Assembly (NCBI GenBank): GCA_932294295.1
Contig: OW028580.1
Location: 33,798,136-33,862,135, forward strand
Direction of reading: 5' to 3'
From: Alitta virens
Taxonomy: Eukaryota; Annelida; Polychaeta; Phyllodocida; Nereididae
DNA length: 64,000 nucleotides
Each line of letters begins with the position of its first letter. Within the stretch, counting starts at the first letter, position 1. Positions 1 through 11,097 of the stretch are shown in pieces. The notes below the pieces were generated by a model. It was not told where the DNA came from. It did not search any database and saw nothing but the letters and a program-made list of their open reading frames with translations. The position numbers were made by a program, and so were the translations under genes.

Positions 1-934
1 TTTAACTGTACTCCCCTGCACTGTGGAGATAAAGGCGAAATGTAATGTGAAGTCACTAGAAAAACATTGATTTTTGGTGTATCAGCGTGGTGAGGGCGCT
101 TAGCTGTGGAAGACGTCATTTTAGAAATAAAGAAAATATCAGTGGAAAGGGCATGGCTAAACCGATCATTTTATGAATAGGGAAATATATCTATCAGCTA
201 TCGACCAATCAGAGGTCTGCATTTGGCATTGACAGAGGATAAACATGATGGTTATTTACTGATATGATCACTTAGTCAATAGGTGGCTCTGCCAGTTGTC
301 ATCTGTGCCCTCTGTCATTTTTAGCATGTGAACAAACGTCTCTGGCAGAAGTAAATGGTGTCTTTGAATCATTTATCTATTTTTTTATTGGCATAAAATT
401 AGCATACAAAGAAAATTTGTTTCAGGAGGAGCATATATTAGGCTGTTAAAAATTACAATTAACAAAAGAAATATTCATTAAGATTATGCTCATTTACAAA
501 TGCTAATATTCAGTCCTATATTTACTGAGTCATCTCAGCTTTGCCCGAAAATGCCACATATTATAGTAGAATATATGGTAAATGTCCTTATGATTTTTAG
601 TCATATTGTACATTAAAAAAAGTTTGGAGCAGTGCATAAATGGAAACATATGTTGCTTATTAGTCAAACCAAACCTTTCTAATCAGTTAAAACTCCTCTA
701 TACCAATTACCTTGTTATTAGTAGGGGTAGCTGTGTACCATTGTGTGGACTCCAAGCCTATCATTTCATCATTAAATCTCTTGCAGCTGATCATATGAGC
801 GGACTAACCTTGAGACATTATGGTGATTTGTCATGGTCACAGAGAAGCAGCAGTAATTACAATTGAGTATCAGCTTTGAAAGTTTGGGCTAGACTTGTTG
901 ACATTTCAATTTTGTGTGGGTGGATGTTTATTTT
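1..934. repeat. Segmental-duplication segment paralogous to 56560-57174
   Basis: Bases 1-454 align to 56560-57013 with only two mismatches (near 408-416), and 771-934 align to 57011-57174. A 319-base stretch (about 452-770) is present here and absent in the right-hand copy, with a 4-base ATTA at both edges. The stretch contains the front of a SINE tail that continues without a break across position 771, so the longer form here is ancestral and the other copy has a deletion. The segment lies in the intron between the 1814-1958 exon of the sulfotransferase and its terminal exon, which should lie just left of the window. Confidence 0.9.
720..870 (+). repeat. SINE family A, 3' tail fragment
   Basis: The stretch with TGTGTGGACTCCAAGCC, then TATCATTTCATCATTA and a later GAGACATT block, matches the 3' halves of the family A elements at 35.8-36.0 and 39.1-39.35 kb. 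The tRNA-like head is missing. No target duplication was identified. Confidence 0.7.
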
Positions 935-994
935 GAATCTTCCTTTAGCATGTTTAGTTTGACAGATGTAATTGGGAGGTAGGCCTTTCTAAAC

Positions 995-1775
995 GTTTTG
1001 AATCCTACGTATAGTTTGTGAGTCTACAGATGTAATTGGCATATATTTGAAAATCTTGAATCCTACTTATAGTTTGTGAGTCTACAGATGTAATTGGCAT
1101 ATATTTGAAAATCTTGAATCCTACTTATAGTTTGACAGTCTACAGATGAAATTGCCATATATATAAAATTTTGAATTCTACTTATAGTTTGAGAGCATAC
1201 AGATGTAATTGACATATATATCTCAAATTTTGTAATCCTGCGTATAGTTTGAGAGTCTACAGATGTAGTTGACATATATCTAAAATTTTCTTAATCCTAC
1301 GTATAGTTCGAGAGTCTACAGATGTAGTTGACATATATCTAAAATTTTCTTAATCCTACGTATAGTTTGAGAGTCTACAGATGTAGTTGAAATATATCTA
1401 AAATTTTCTTAATCCTACGTGTAGTTTGAGAGTCTACAGATGTAGTTGACATATATCTAAAATTTTCTTAATCCTACGTATAGTTTGAGAGTCTACAGAT
1501 GTAGTTGACATATATCTAAAATTTTCTTAATCCTACGTGTAGTTTGAGAGTCTACAGATGTAGTTGACATATATCTAAAATTTTCTTAATCCTACGTGTA
1601 GTTTGAGAGTCTACAGATGTAGTTGACATATATCTAAAATTTTCTTAATCCTACGTGTAGTTTGAGAGTCCACAGATGTAGTTGACATATATCTAAAATT
1701 TTCTTAATCCTACGTGTAGTTTGAGAGTCTACAGATGTAATTGACATATATCTCAAATTGTTGAACTACAGGTGT
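995..1775. repeat. 59-bp minisatellite array, about 13 units
   Basis: The unit runs AATCCTACGTATAGTTTGAG, a GTCTACAGATGTAGTTGAC block, then an AT-rich end (ATATATCTAAAATTTTCTT). It recurs every 59-60 bases. Units from about 1290 to 1730 are nearly identical. The left units and the last one are more diverged, the usual edge-decay pattern of arrays evolving by unequal exchange. The array is intronic and abuts the 3' side of the 1814-1958 sulfotransferase exon. Confidence 0.93.
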
Positions 1776-1813
1776 AATTGGGATGTATCTGGAAAAAAAA
1801 AAAATTCCCAAAC

Positions 1814-1958
1814 CTCATGTGAGTGCCACTGTATTGCAAAACTAGTGGGTGCAGCTTTTCTTTAAGTCCAAGGTAGGCGTGGTATACAGCACTAATTGGC
1901 TCAAACCAGTAAAATGCATCTTCATTTTTGTCAAACATGGCTCCCAAAAGAGTTGATC
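1814..1958 (-). CDS. Carbohydrate sulfotransferase, exon with end of 5'-PAPS-binding loop
   Basis: Read on the minus strand, the exon follows a polypyrimidine tract and CAG (complement of 1959-1961). It encodes STLLGAMFDKNEDAFYWFEP, then an ISAVYHAYLG block. Together with the end of the upstream exon at 3473 this rebuilds the 5'-phosphosulfate-binding loop as TYMRGGSTLLG, where Golgi carbohydrate sulfotransferases usually have R-[ST]-G-S-[ST]. NEDAFYWFEP is the typical next block. The exon ends in phase 2 before GTTTGG, a weak donor, and that phase fits the orphan terminal exon found at 55222-56173. I infer that the matching parental terminal exon lies left of the window. Confidence 0.85.
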
Positions 1959-2089
1959 CTGTAAAGAAAAAATAGCAGTGATGATGCTCGTCTGTTGCAT
2001 GCATGTTATTTGTTTTGCAATGTCCAGGGTCGTTGCTCTTTCAGGGTCTGTGGGTTATTAACGCTAAGTAAGCTTACTAAGTAAATTCA

Positions 2090-2830
2090 TTATGTTCATA
2101 TCATTTTACCCCTACATGCATGCCCAAAGACAACATGATCATAACACCCTGTGTGTACAAACCAATACGGTGAAGATCCAATCTTCCAAAGGAAGTTACA
2201 GCATTTCAACCTATTAGGGGCTAATTGCTCCATGGCATCCATAAAAGTGTTACAATATGAAGGTATATCACCCAGTAGAGCATACAAACCAAAGTTGGTG
2301 AAGATCAAATCAGAAAATACAAGTTATCACAATTTACCCCTCATTGGGTAATTGCTCCATGGTAGCAATACACATGATACAATGTGATGCTAACAACCTG
2401 CACAGTAAACAAACCAGATATGAAGCAAATCCAATAACCCAAATAGAAGTGATGGCATTTTACCCAATCTTGGGCTGATCACACGTACATGGCCACCCTA
2501 AAAGTGTTTTATATATATTTATATATGCATCTTACCTCATGAAGGAGTAATTACCCCACCACAATCGTAGAAGTGTTATACAAATATGTAAGACACCCCA
2601 TGGAGTATACAAACCAAATTCGAAGCAAATCTGACCCTAAACGTGTTAGAACTTGATGCTAACACCCTGAAGGTATTTAAACCAAATTCAAATCAAGTCC
2701 GATCACCCTAGCAGAAGTTATAGTATTTAACCCCTCATGGGGTAATTACCCTTCGACAACCCTAAATGGGTTAGATCATGATGCTAGCATTATACCATCA
2801 CAGGGTAATTGTCCCAAGAAAACCATATAT
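2090..2830. repeat. Degenerate ~127-bp tandem repeat in sulfotransferase intron
   Basis: A block with ACAAACCAA, GAAGATC(C/A)AATC, TTACCCCTCATTGGGTAATT, GCTCCATGG and AAAGTGTTA recurs. The ACAAACC landmark occurs near 2159, 2286, 2411, 2611 and 2679, giving about 127-base spacing in the first units and then indels. Units are well diverged, so the array is older than the 59-bp array next to it. Short open frames on both strands here are by-products of the repeat. Confidence 0.75.
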
Positions 2831-3472
2831 TTAAATTTAAGAACCCCAACTCTAAATAAACTCTATGCACTGTGTTCTTTGCTCATAGAAGTAACCATGC
2901 TTCCATCAAAATATCATACTAATAGAGTGAGTATGTCTTCCATTGAAGAGCTCAATAAAAGACCTTAATCAGAAGGTGCTAGCACTGCCACTGCACTAAT
3001 GCCAACAACGACCACAGTGCCAACTAAGTGACAAGAAAAGCTTGTCTGTTAGACAATTTGAATTTGATTATCCATACACTTACAGTAAGGTATACATTTT
3101 AAAATGTACAAATATAAATAGAATGAATTAACAAAAAGGACAGTTTACAGTGCATCAGGAAATTAATAAAAACTCAAAACTTTCAGTGCGTTCAGCATTA
3201 AAAAAAGTCAGTACAGTCATTTCGCAGCTCGTGCACAGCCTGTTTGGCAGCCAGGTCTTGATCCGGTAAAACATAAACTGACAAGCTCTTAAATTGACCT
3301 ATCGGTCCTTTATGTATGTGATAGGTTCTTTCGATATACTTAATAGCGACATATAGGGACTGGATAGTCAACGGTAAAGAAGCAATTAACCACTAAGCCA
3401 GACATCCATTTGTAAATCGCCTAAACTGATAGCATCAAAACATTTTATTCAATAAAAAAAACAATACATTAC

Positions 3473-3603
3473 CTCCCCTCATGTATGTGTGTAAAATAAC
3501 CTTCTTAGGCCTTGTATCCAATATAACATTTCGTCTTGAATCCACTTTTAAATTGGAAACTTTATAATCTGACGGGGCCTCTTCAAAATGCTTTGCATAC
3601 CTA
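3473..3603 (-). CDS. Carbohydrate sulfotransferase, exon with start of 5'-PAPS-binding loop
   Basis: Minus-strand exon after TTTTCTTAG and before GTAATG. It encodes RYAKHFEEAPSDYKVSNLKV, a basic RRNVILDTRPKK block, then VILHTYMRG. KKVxLxTYMR followed by G-[GS]-S-T is the entry strand and 5'-phosphosulfate-binding loop of type II Golgi sulfotransferases. The entry phase is satisfied by the two bases AG that end the upstream exon (3812-3922), and the exit phase by GA at the start of the 1814-1958 exon. Three consecutive phase-compatible junctions are good evidence that these pieces are one gene. Confidence 0.82.
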
Positions 3604-3811
3604 CTAAGAAAATAATTATAGAATGCAGCAACATTGATGGAAACAAAACAATGCATTTATATATTTATTATGTACATTTCAAATGAATGAATGTAATGGT
3701 GCTGTTGCTGAATCCATCAGTAGTGGGTAAATTGAACGATCGCATAATTCTTGACAACAAATTTTTTGATAATAATGACAAAAGTGCATAAATTTGGCAT
3801 TGGCATTGTAC

Positions 3812-3922
3812 CTGCCAAAATTGTTTTCTTCTTTAATCCAATTATGATCTAGTCTCGAGACATTATTAATCCGATCAACCTTGAAGTGATTCTTACCCCA
3901 CTCACCTATACCTAGCTTTGAA
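3812..3922 (-). CDS. Carbohydrate sulfotransferase, probable stem-region exon
   Basis: Minus-strand exon ending at a good donor (GGCAG then GTACAA). It encodes a polar segment, EWGKNHFKVDRINNVSRLD, then HNWIKEENNFG. No catalytic motif is seen, as expected for the stem between membrane anchor and catalytic domain. The exit phase (two bases AG) joins cleanly to the 3473-3603 exon. The start is uncertain: acceptors near 3913-3925 are available, but none matches the phase left by the 4256-4345 exon, so one more small exon may lie between them. Confidence 0.55.
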
Positions 3923-4063
3923 CAAAAATAGCAAACTAGTGACTGCAGCATAACATCACTATAACAATGCTAATCTAATATCATTATTCTTAATATTATT
4001 ATTCTTGAAATATTCTATTAACTTGATTAATTGTAATCAGTGACTCAGGAGATTTCAGCCTAC

Positions 4064-4250
4064 CTTTAAGCGTCTGGGTGGCCTCTCTATAGCGGTCTTA
4101 AGACCTTAGAGAAGCCTCCCACACATAGAGAAAAATACCTTTCAAATATCTCTGTACTTGTTTATTTGTCCATGTATGTTTCAATCAATGTTTGTATATC
4201 AAATGTGTGTCTCTCTGTGTAAATAAACATCTTTACCTGCCTGTCTGTCA
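4064..4250 (+). repeat. LINE 3'-end-like hairpin tail
   Basis: The stretch GGTGGCCTCTCTATAGCGG followed by CCTTAGAGAAGCCTCCC can fold into a stem and is related to 15818-15880 (and its duplicate at 17648) and 23136-23190. The 15.8-kb example runs into TGAT-rich tails like those at the 3' ends of CR1/L2-type LINEs. It lies in the sulfotransferase intron. Confidence 0.4.
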
Positions 4251-4255
4251 CTCAC

Positions 4256-4345
4256 CTTCTAGTGTTGTGGATAGAATTCCATGCTAGGAATGTCGCAGTA
4301 ACTAGGGCCAGGCAAAGTGCCCAAGAAAAATGTTCATTCGTTTTC
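4256..4345 (-). CDS. Carbohydrate sulfotransferase, signal-anchor exon
   Basis: Minus-strand 90-base exon between TTTTCAG and GTGAGTGAC, both strong sites. It encodes KTNEHFS, a hydrophobic segment WALCLALVTATFLAWNSI, then HNTRR. A short polar N-terminus, one hydrophobic helix and then polar residues is the type II anchor topology of Golgi sulfotransferases. The upstream exon with the initiator Met was not found. The gene is read toward lower coordinates, in the order 4345 to 1814 and then off the window. Confidence 0.6.
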
Positions 4346-6440
4346 CTGAAAATTATAACTGCAAATGGATATAATTAGACAAATCATACCATATATTGCA
4401 TTCATTGTTTCAGTACTGTTGGTCAGAATAGGTTCTGACTTTCCAGCAGTTGACAAACGTCCTACTAGTGCTTTTCTCCCAGGAGACTATAAGGTGACAA
4501 AGACTATAAGGAGACTATGTGACTGAATGGAGACTGGAGTTATTGTTATTTTAGTAGAATTGACAGAAATATGATACATATCTATAACGATTACAAAGTA
4601 AATTTTACAAACCTGTGTGTTAAACTCATGTTAGACATGTACATTGCTTGAATGAAGAAATAGTGGTCAGAAAATTTTGTATCTCGGTCTGGAACTTTTG
4701 TATCTCAGAAGAACACGTTAGAAAGGGTGCCAAAAGTTAGAGAGCTTATGTTGCCAGGGGATTCTTTTGATCCATTGGCATAAAAAAAGCAAGACTGTCA
4801 ATATATTATTGATTATATTTCACAGGTGTGATACTGCTTTTGTGTATTTTTTGAAAAAGCTTTTAAATTGTTTATCTATGTATAGTTTTATTATTTTGTA
4901 TAATGTTATGTACGTTTACGAAAATAAAGATATATAAATGAACGTTTGTTGGTTAGTTTAGAATCCTTCGTTCAGTAATTTTTGGCAATTCTTGTTCAAT
5001 TAGTAGCATCATAACATCATCAGTCGGAAACAGCAAATAAACCATAAATAAACAAAATGGCGACAAAGGAGCAACTCTGTGCACTTATGAAGTCAATTTT
5101 TACTCAAAATTGTATTAATTTATTAGTCTTCCCAAAGATCCAGTTTCCTTTGCCAGACCGAATATACACGTAACGTTAATACTTTTCCATATGCATATAT
5201 GAGTACAATTAAAACATAGAAACTGCCATTTCAATATAAATAGCATTCACTTTTTCATCTAAGAATCCCCTGTTGTTGGTACCTGCAAACTCTTAACTGT
5301 CATCCCAGCACACATTCTTGTGAATTGTGACTTTGAAATATGTGTTCACTGTCAGCTCAGGGGAAGTCAGAGAAGTACTTCCACATTTTTAATTAATTTC
5401 AAAAATAAAACTGAAGTGCAAGTAAAAAATTTGAATTTATAATACTGTCTTCCAACTTTGTCTGGACTCTGGAGTATATTATACTTCTGCAGAAATGATC
5501 ATGTAAGCTGGTCTTAACCAACCATTCTGCAAAAGAAAGTTTTATGTAATGAATTTAATATCTAATTTCAACAAGGAAAGACTCAGGAGTACTAATTTAA
5601 TTTAACCATGGTGGCTCCATGATTTAACTTGTCATTCTTTATGAAGTAGTGCTCTGAGCACATCTCCCTTCACTGGATATCTTCAGTAAAGTTAATTACA
5701 ATCAAGTCAGCCCTTTGTAGTAGGTGGAATTGACCTCAAGCAAGTCAGAATCTTGGACATTGGTTGCACACACTAATTAGTGGTCGTTCAGATGCCGGAC
5801 ATGGGGTCCGGTAGAAGTAGCTAGTTTGCCAGACCGTGGAGGAAAATAACGGTCAGGTCCAGGGGTCTGGCGTACTTCGGGAAGACTCATTTATGATTTA
5901 ATATGTAATCTAAAGCTAACTCGTCATCTTTAATCGCCTGAGGCGACCGGGCGAACTTTTAAGGACACCACTGGAGGGTGAGCATTACACTCTCATTTCC
6001 AGAGCTCTACTAATGCACTTACCATGATGAAATGTTTTACAGTACTACTATATATATGGCCTAGTGGTTTTTCCAAATTTTGTAAAACGTAGCCAACATA
6101 TGTCAACGGGACTATGAAGAGGCACTACTAGGCCATATAGAGTATTTCTGTACACAATTTGGTTAGGGTAAGTGCATTGGTGTTAGAGTTAGACATTTAT
6201 GATAACAAAAACTCTTTTCGAACTTCGTTCGTTGAGGGTTAAAAACCCATACTCTGACCATTCGATATTCAACTTTGTAGACTTAATCAGTAGATTTGTA
6301 TTTTATTTATTCAATATTTAACTTTTTTTTTATCTGAACCTGTCTTTATTTTCTTGTATAATTAGTATTAGTTTTATGCATTATTATAAGTTTTGTATAT
6401 ATAACACAGTACTTCACTGCAAGCAAATAAGTTCTGAGTT
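4346..6440. other. Intergenic or 5' flank, no gene recognised
   Basis: I found no supported exon here. An ATG in good context at 5058 opens a 38-codon frame (MATKEQLCALMKSIF at its start) with no recognised domain; it could be a first exon but has no other support. A locally GC-rich patch near 5785-5960 repeats GCCAGACCG and GGTCCGG words. The rest is AT-rich with no visible structure. Confidence 0.5.
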
Positions 6441-6457
6441 AAAGGATTTCAGAAGTT

Positions 6458-6488
6458 GATCCTATCCTATCCTATCCTATCCTATACA

Positions 6489-6523
<35 letters not shown>

Positions 6524-6640
6524 CATAGATGGATAGATGTATAGATGTATAGATGGATAGATGGATAGATCGACAGATCGATACATGGATGGATAGATGG
6601 ATAGACAGATAGATGGATAGACAGACAGAAATGATGAGAT
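6458..6640. repeat. Microsatellites (CCTAT)n and (GATA)n
   Basis: Four to five CCTAT units are followed by a long GATA/GACA/GATG tract. The open minus-strand frame across it, which reads as Ser/Ile repeats, is an artefact of the tetranucleotide. Confidence 0.97.
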
Positions 6641-6931
6641 GAATAGTTGATTCATGCAATGGTTAAAATAGGTAATTTCTCTCTAACTATCTATCGTTTT
6701 GTCTACCTAGCTATTTAACTATTTAAATACCTATATCTATTGTATAGGTAGAAACTAACCAATTATAATCTGGCTTGTTAATTTCTAAACCCAAACAATC
6801 TCATAATTGCACTGTTAAACATCTTCAGGTGAGTTAAAGATCAACGTCTTTAGTTAAAGGAAGTCAGGTGAGAAGGCCAAGGCAAAATTAGAGCTGTTTC
6901 TTAAATTAAGGCCAAGGCCAAAGGTATAGGC

Positions 6932-7716
6932 CAAGGCAGGCAGAGAGGGGGGCTTTATATACTTTAAAAGGCTGCTGCTCCCCTAATATTAGTCCGATTT
7001 TCGTCAAATAACGACTGAATTGTCCAAGAAAATGTGTAGAATTTATATAATAGATAAGGTGAGGAAAATTAATAAGGTATACTGGGCAAAAACAAGAACA
7101 TTCTTGTCAAAAACGCCCCCAACATTAATCGCGGTTTTTTAATGTAGATAGTTAGATAGATAGATATGTAGATAGATAGTCTCTCGTGCAATTCGTCCAC
7201 TAATAGTGGATTTTCACGGAAGGTTCTCTGTACTTCCACCAGGTGGCTAAAACAGAATACTGCATTCTATTGGCTGAAAAAGTTCCCGCCCTTGACTGTG
7301 ATTGGCCGAAGCAAAGTGCATCCTAGCAGCAGTATTTTTAGTGCATTTTAATGTATATTTGACACTTTATCATTTAGTTGATTTTTGTTATTTTTTTGTA
7401 GAAAGTTATATTTATGGAATCAGATAGTTATAACCTACTCTGTCTGAAAAGCAAAATGAGCAATAAGAGGAGAGGAAAGACTTATGTCCTACTGAATTCA
7501 GGGCTGTTCAGTGAAAAGACTCTATTGGCCGTACCCGCCGAGTCACCCTTAGAACCCGTCGAGTCACCCGTCAAACCCGTCGAGTCACCCGTTGGATGAT
7601 GCCCGCCCCGCTTTGCCACCAGAATTCGTCGCCAACCCGGAGAACCCGCTTGCATAACCGTTATGTAATACTACGGGTTCACTACGGCAAAACCGGGTAT
7701 GTGAGACCTAGGCTTT
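6932..7716. mobile_element. Foldback-element relative, partial
   Basis: The left part (GGGGGGCTTTATATACTTTAAAAGGCTGCTGCTCCCC in outline, 6948-7015) matches the inner arms of the foldback element at 19.66-20.88 kb. The right part (about 7525-7716) carries 21-base CGAGTCACCCGTC-type subrepeats and ends CCGGGTATGTGAGACC(T)AGGCTTTA, the same terminus as at 20880. A GATA microsatellite (7144-7182) and unrelated sequence lie between. No matching left terminus was found, so this copy is truncated or rearranged. Confidence 0.65.
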
Positions 7717-8500
7717 AATTTTCGAAGCAGAACTCCAACCCTATTGTATACATTGATAAAATTTTGTATCTTATTAGTCTGTATGGCCAAGTTGTGACTT
7801 TTGATAGTCTCATTGACATGTCTCAACTTTGTTTTAAGGATTTGGGAAAAAAAAAGTTTTCAAATAATTTTGCTTTTTCTAAGCAGTACTCGGATACTAC
7901 TGCACCATGCTTTGTTATTATATGTCTAAAATATTTTATTTGTGCCTTTTGGTGTCTTTATGGCCATAAATACTATAGAATATTGTGAAAAATTCATGTT
8001 TTCTAAAACCTGTATCAACTGAGTCTCACCTACTAGTGTACCTAAACACATGTTATTTGTCTTTTAAAATGTCTATATCGTAATACTTTCAAAGCTTCAT
8101 TTTGACATATATTTCCCTTTCTTTTTTATAATTGCGGCAATTATGCTGAACTTGTGTTGTTTGCTAAATTTCATAACCCCTGGTACTCTATGTTTCAGTG
8201 ATGTCACATGCTAGCAAATATGCCCCTCATTATAATTCTGCCCATGACATAAAAGACACATGCATTCATCACACACGTTTTTTCAGATGAATATTTAATG
8301 TGTAATGTAAAAGTTGTCCCATTGACCTATATATTCCTAGCATTGACTACAAGGCATATAAGCTTTCATCCCTAACACTGAAATGAACTAGCCCATTTCC
8401 CAGAAATGGGACTAACATGGGTGAGTCCATTCAATGTTGGAGGGAGAGAGCAGTAGGATTAATAGATAAATTAACTTCTGGGATAAAACTGATCCGCTCC
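7717..8500. other. Spacer, nothing recognised
   Basis: AT-rich sequence with no repeat or domain that I can identify. A 74-codon plus-strand frame at 7764 has no recognisable motif and no convincing splice context. Confidence 0.5.
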
Positions 8501-8569
8501 TGTTCTGCAGTTAATGTTTAGGAGACAATTAACCTTGTCCTTCAATTTGCCTCACATATCAAGTCAACT

Positions 8570-9476
8570 ATATAAGGATAAACTGTCTGATAAATATCTA
8601 ATTAAGTATGGAACCCCACAAGGCTCAGTATTAGGTCCTTTGATGTATATATTATGATTTGACAAAAAGTTTGCAATTTTGCAGTGGTGTAACTTTTGCA
8701 GAGGACACAACAATATATGCTTCTGGAAATAATTTAAAATTTTTGTACAGAAAGGTTAATGAAGATTTAAGATCATTAAGTAGTTTGTTTAATGGTAATT
8801 CACTTACATTGAATATAGAAAAGTCAAGATATATCATTTTTCGATCAAAAAGGAACCAAGTTAATTACAATGGAAAACTAGATCTAAATGGGCAAACAAT
8901 ACCCCAAGTCAAAAGTATTAAAATTTTTAGGTATCATGTTGGACGAATTTTTAGAATGGACACTACAAGTAAAACATATGTTAACTAAAGTTATTGCAGG
9001 AAATTACAGTTTAAATATGATAAAAAACATTATACCTACTAGATCGAAATTACAAGTATATTATTGTAATGTACAAAGTCTTCTGGCGTATGCCATAAGT
9101 GCCTGGGGACCTATGTTGAAAAGCAAGGATTTACAAAGTATAAGGAAACAACAAATTATATCAATCAGGTTAATATATAATGTCAAAAGAAGGACCAGAC
9201 TAGAACCATACTATAAAAAGGGTAAAATATTAAAATTTGATAATCTAGTTAAAAGCTCACTGTTGAATATATCCTATAAGTATATAAGTGAAATATTACC
9301 ATTACAAATTACGAACTTGTTTAGCCTAACAAACCATAACTACAACACAAGAAACAGAAACAATTTAAGAACACCACATCATACAACAAACATATACAAT
9401 AAACGTTATCTGGGACAAGCACCAAATCTATGGTGTCAAAGCCTTTAATAAAGCATTAAAAAAAGCAACTTTGTAA
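8570..9476 (+). pseudogene. LINE reverse-transcriptase fragment (CR1/jockey-like)
   Basis: The plus-strand frames read YGTPQGSVLGPLMYILY (RT block 4/5, around 8605-8655), then FAEDTTIYASGNN (altered [FY]ADD box), then NIEKSRYIIFRSKRN, and in another frame from about 8920 LGIMLDEFLEWTLQVKHMLT, an AYAISAWG block and the C-terminal YNTRNRNNLRTP / GQAPNLW motifs. One frameshift near 8930 separates the frames and the active-site box is FAED rather than YADD, so it is inactive. The 5' part (endonuclease and RT blocks 0-3) is missing. An AT-rich 3' flank with AATAAA (about 9748) follows. Confidence 0.88.
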
Positions 9477-9911
9477 TTAGTATAAGTGTGGAATTATGCA
9501 ATATATGTCAATTCATTTCAATTTTTATTATATTTATTTATTTATTATTTTTTTAAATTATGTGTCACTATATGAATTTAATTTCAATTTAATTCAATTA
9601 GCGTCTTTTTCCTTTTATTTATAATGTAAGGGGTGTGCACAATTTTACACCTTAGTAAGCTAGTGCACATACCCCACAGTATGCTAATGTCATTTATTGT
9701 TTATGTAATGTACTAACCATATTGAAATACTACATACTGTGAACAAATAAAATAAACATCTACGCATACTTGGCTTGCTTGCATTTACCCGCCAGTTTTG
9801 CAGTTATGACATCACCACCCGTAAGCCCCCTTTTCCCGTGGCGCACCACATATGATGATGTAATGATGATGGCCAACATAGAAACGATGGTTGGCCGATG
9901 TTGAATGCTAT

Positions 9912-10122
9912 ATGGGTTGGACTTCACACCATGTTTTTACTTGCCTCAGCATAGACACCGAGTACAAGGTACCTGTAATATAACGTCTTATGTGATCGAC
10001 ATCCAGTTGGGATGTAGCTCATGAAGAGTGCCCGGGCCTGGGATCAAACCTGGGTCCTGGGACCTTCAGCAGAGATGGCCAATGTGTAATTGGTGCCTTA
10101 ACAATTAGGCCACCTAGCTTTT
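9912..10122 (-). repeat. SINE family A, nearly full length
   Basis: On the minus strand it starts with the tRNA-like head AGCTAGGTGGCCTAATTGTT with a B-box-like GGTTTGATCCCAGG, passes through the body (CATCCCAACTGGATGTCG, ACGTTATATTACAGG) and ends near the CTGAGGCAAGTAAAAACATG and GGTGTGAAGTCCAACCC blocks. It is the same family as at 13.29, 19.07, 31.6, 35.8, 39.1, 43.25 and 48.9 kb. Confidence 0.85.
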
Positions 10123-10740
10123 TTTTTCAAAACGAATGGAATAAACGATAAAGAAGTTTGATAAACTTACCTGCCATGGTGCATTTATGTATTAATCCCA
10201 ATAAATAAAGTGTTAGGTTTATACAAATTTAGGTTTGCTGAGTACCCATTTATGTAAATGCATAATGAATACAACTTTAGTAGTTTAGCAACATGTTTTT
10301 CAAATAATTAGTCTATTGATTCAGTTATCGTATGGCAATTATTTAGTTTAGTGATCCATTAACAGTGTGAGCCAAGACACTGAGAGGATATCAAATTGCA
10401 CAGAACTGTCTACTTAGTTTCTCGATTTTCTTACAAGCAAATCTACACTGATTTGTCAATATAAACTTTTTTGTCAAATTGGCTCTCACCTCAACTTTGG
10501 TTTGTTTTTGTCTCATACTTTTGTTTGGTTATATTTGCAGTTTTTCAAAGTGCCTCTTTCACCTCATAAGTGATAGTTATATCCCAAATAGGAGAGAATT
10601 AACCAAAATTTGTGTATATTATATAAGCAACAAACATGTTAGTTAACTCTCGACCATGGAGAATATAACTAATGTATACTCCATTGCCCATTGGGCATAT
10701 TTAATAATTTGTTTTGGTTTACTGCCTTTATTATGCAAGA
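10123..10740. other. Spacer, nothing recognised
   Basis: AT-rich DNA with no open frame, repeat or splice-bounded exon I can support. The word TTAACTCTC with GGAGAATATAACT occurs near 10640-10670. Confidence 0.5.
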
Positions 10741-10910
10741 CAAGGTTCAGTTTGTTAACATTTCGTTGGTTAACCCTCTCAGAACAATAGGAAAAAAGTC
10801 TATTAAGTGGAGCGTAAAGCCTAGTTCACACTGGCAAGGAATTCCCCGAAAATAAGTGATAAATACCCATAAATAATGAAAATTACCACTTAGAATAATA
10901 AGGAAAACTA

Positions 10911-11083
10911 TTTTTGTGTGTGATATTGCCATTTTTGAGGTGTTGCATGAGGTTTTTGACTGAAACTGGCCTCCATCCTTGAAGGCAGTTGCACAGGGGC
11001 AGTAAAAGCTGTTCTTGACTAATCCAGTAGCCTTGACCTTATTCTTAGCATAATTTGTTAAGTGCTGGCATGATGGCGAACAC
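10911..11083 (-). CDS. Candidate Cys-rich exon, unrecognised
   Basis: The minus-strand frame after TTTTGTGTTGTCACAG reads CSPSCQHLTNYAKNKVK, then ATGLVKNSFYCPCATAF and KDGGQFQSKTSCNTSKM. Six cysteines in about 55 residues and a good acceptor are suggestive of an extracellular domain. I do not recognise the family, found no partner exons, and the downstream donor is not clear. It may be a chance open frame or a repeat remnant. Confidence 0.2.
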
Positions 11084-11097
11084 CTGTGACAACACAA

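Noticed and set aside
452..774. Insertion with an ATTA target duplication in the left copy
   Set aside because: The SINE tail runs unbroken across the right edge, so loss from the right-hand copy (57010) is the simpler reading; ATTA is deletion microhomology.
995..1775. CRISPR-like array of regular repeats
   Set aside because: Units are directly contiguous at 59 bases with no unique spacers, and the DNA is clearly animal (introns, SINEs, LINEs).
5058..5174. MATKEQLCALMK... as a gene start
   Set aside because: Good start context but only 38 codons, no domain and no downstream exon that I could support.
6477..6659. 60-codon Ser/Ile-repeat frame
   Set aside because: Direct translation of a GATA microsatellite.
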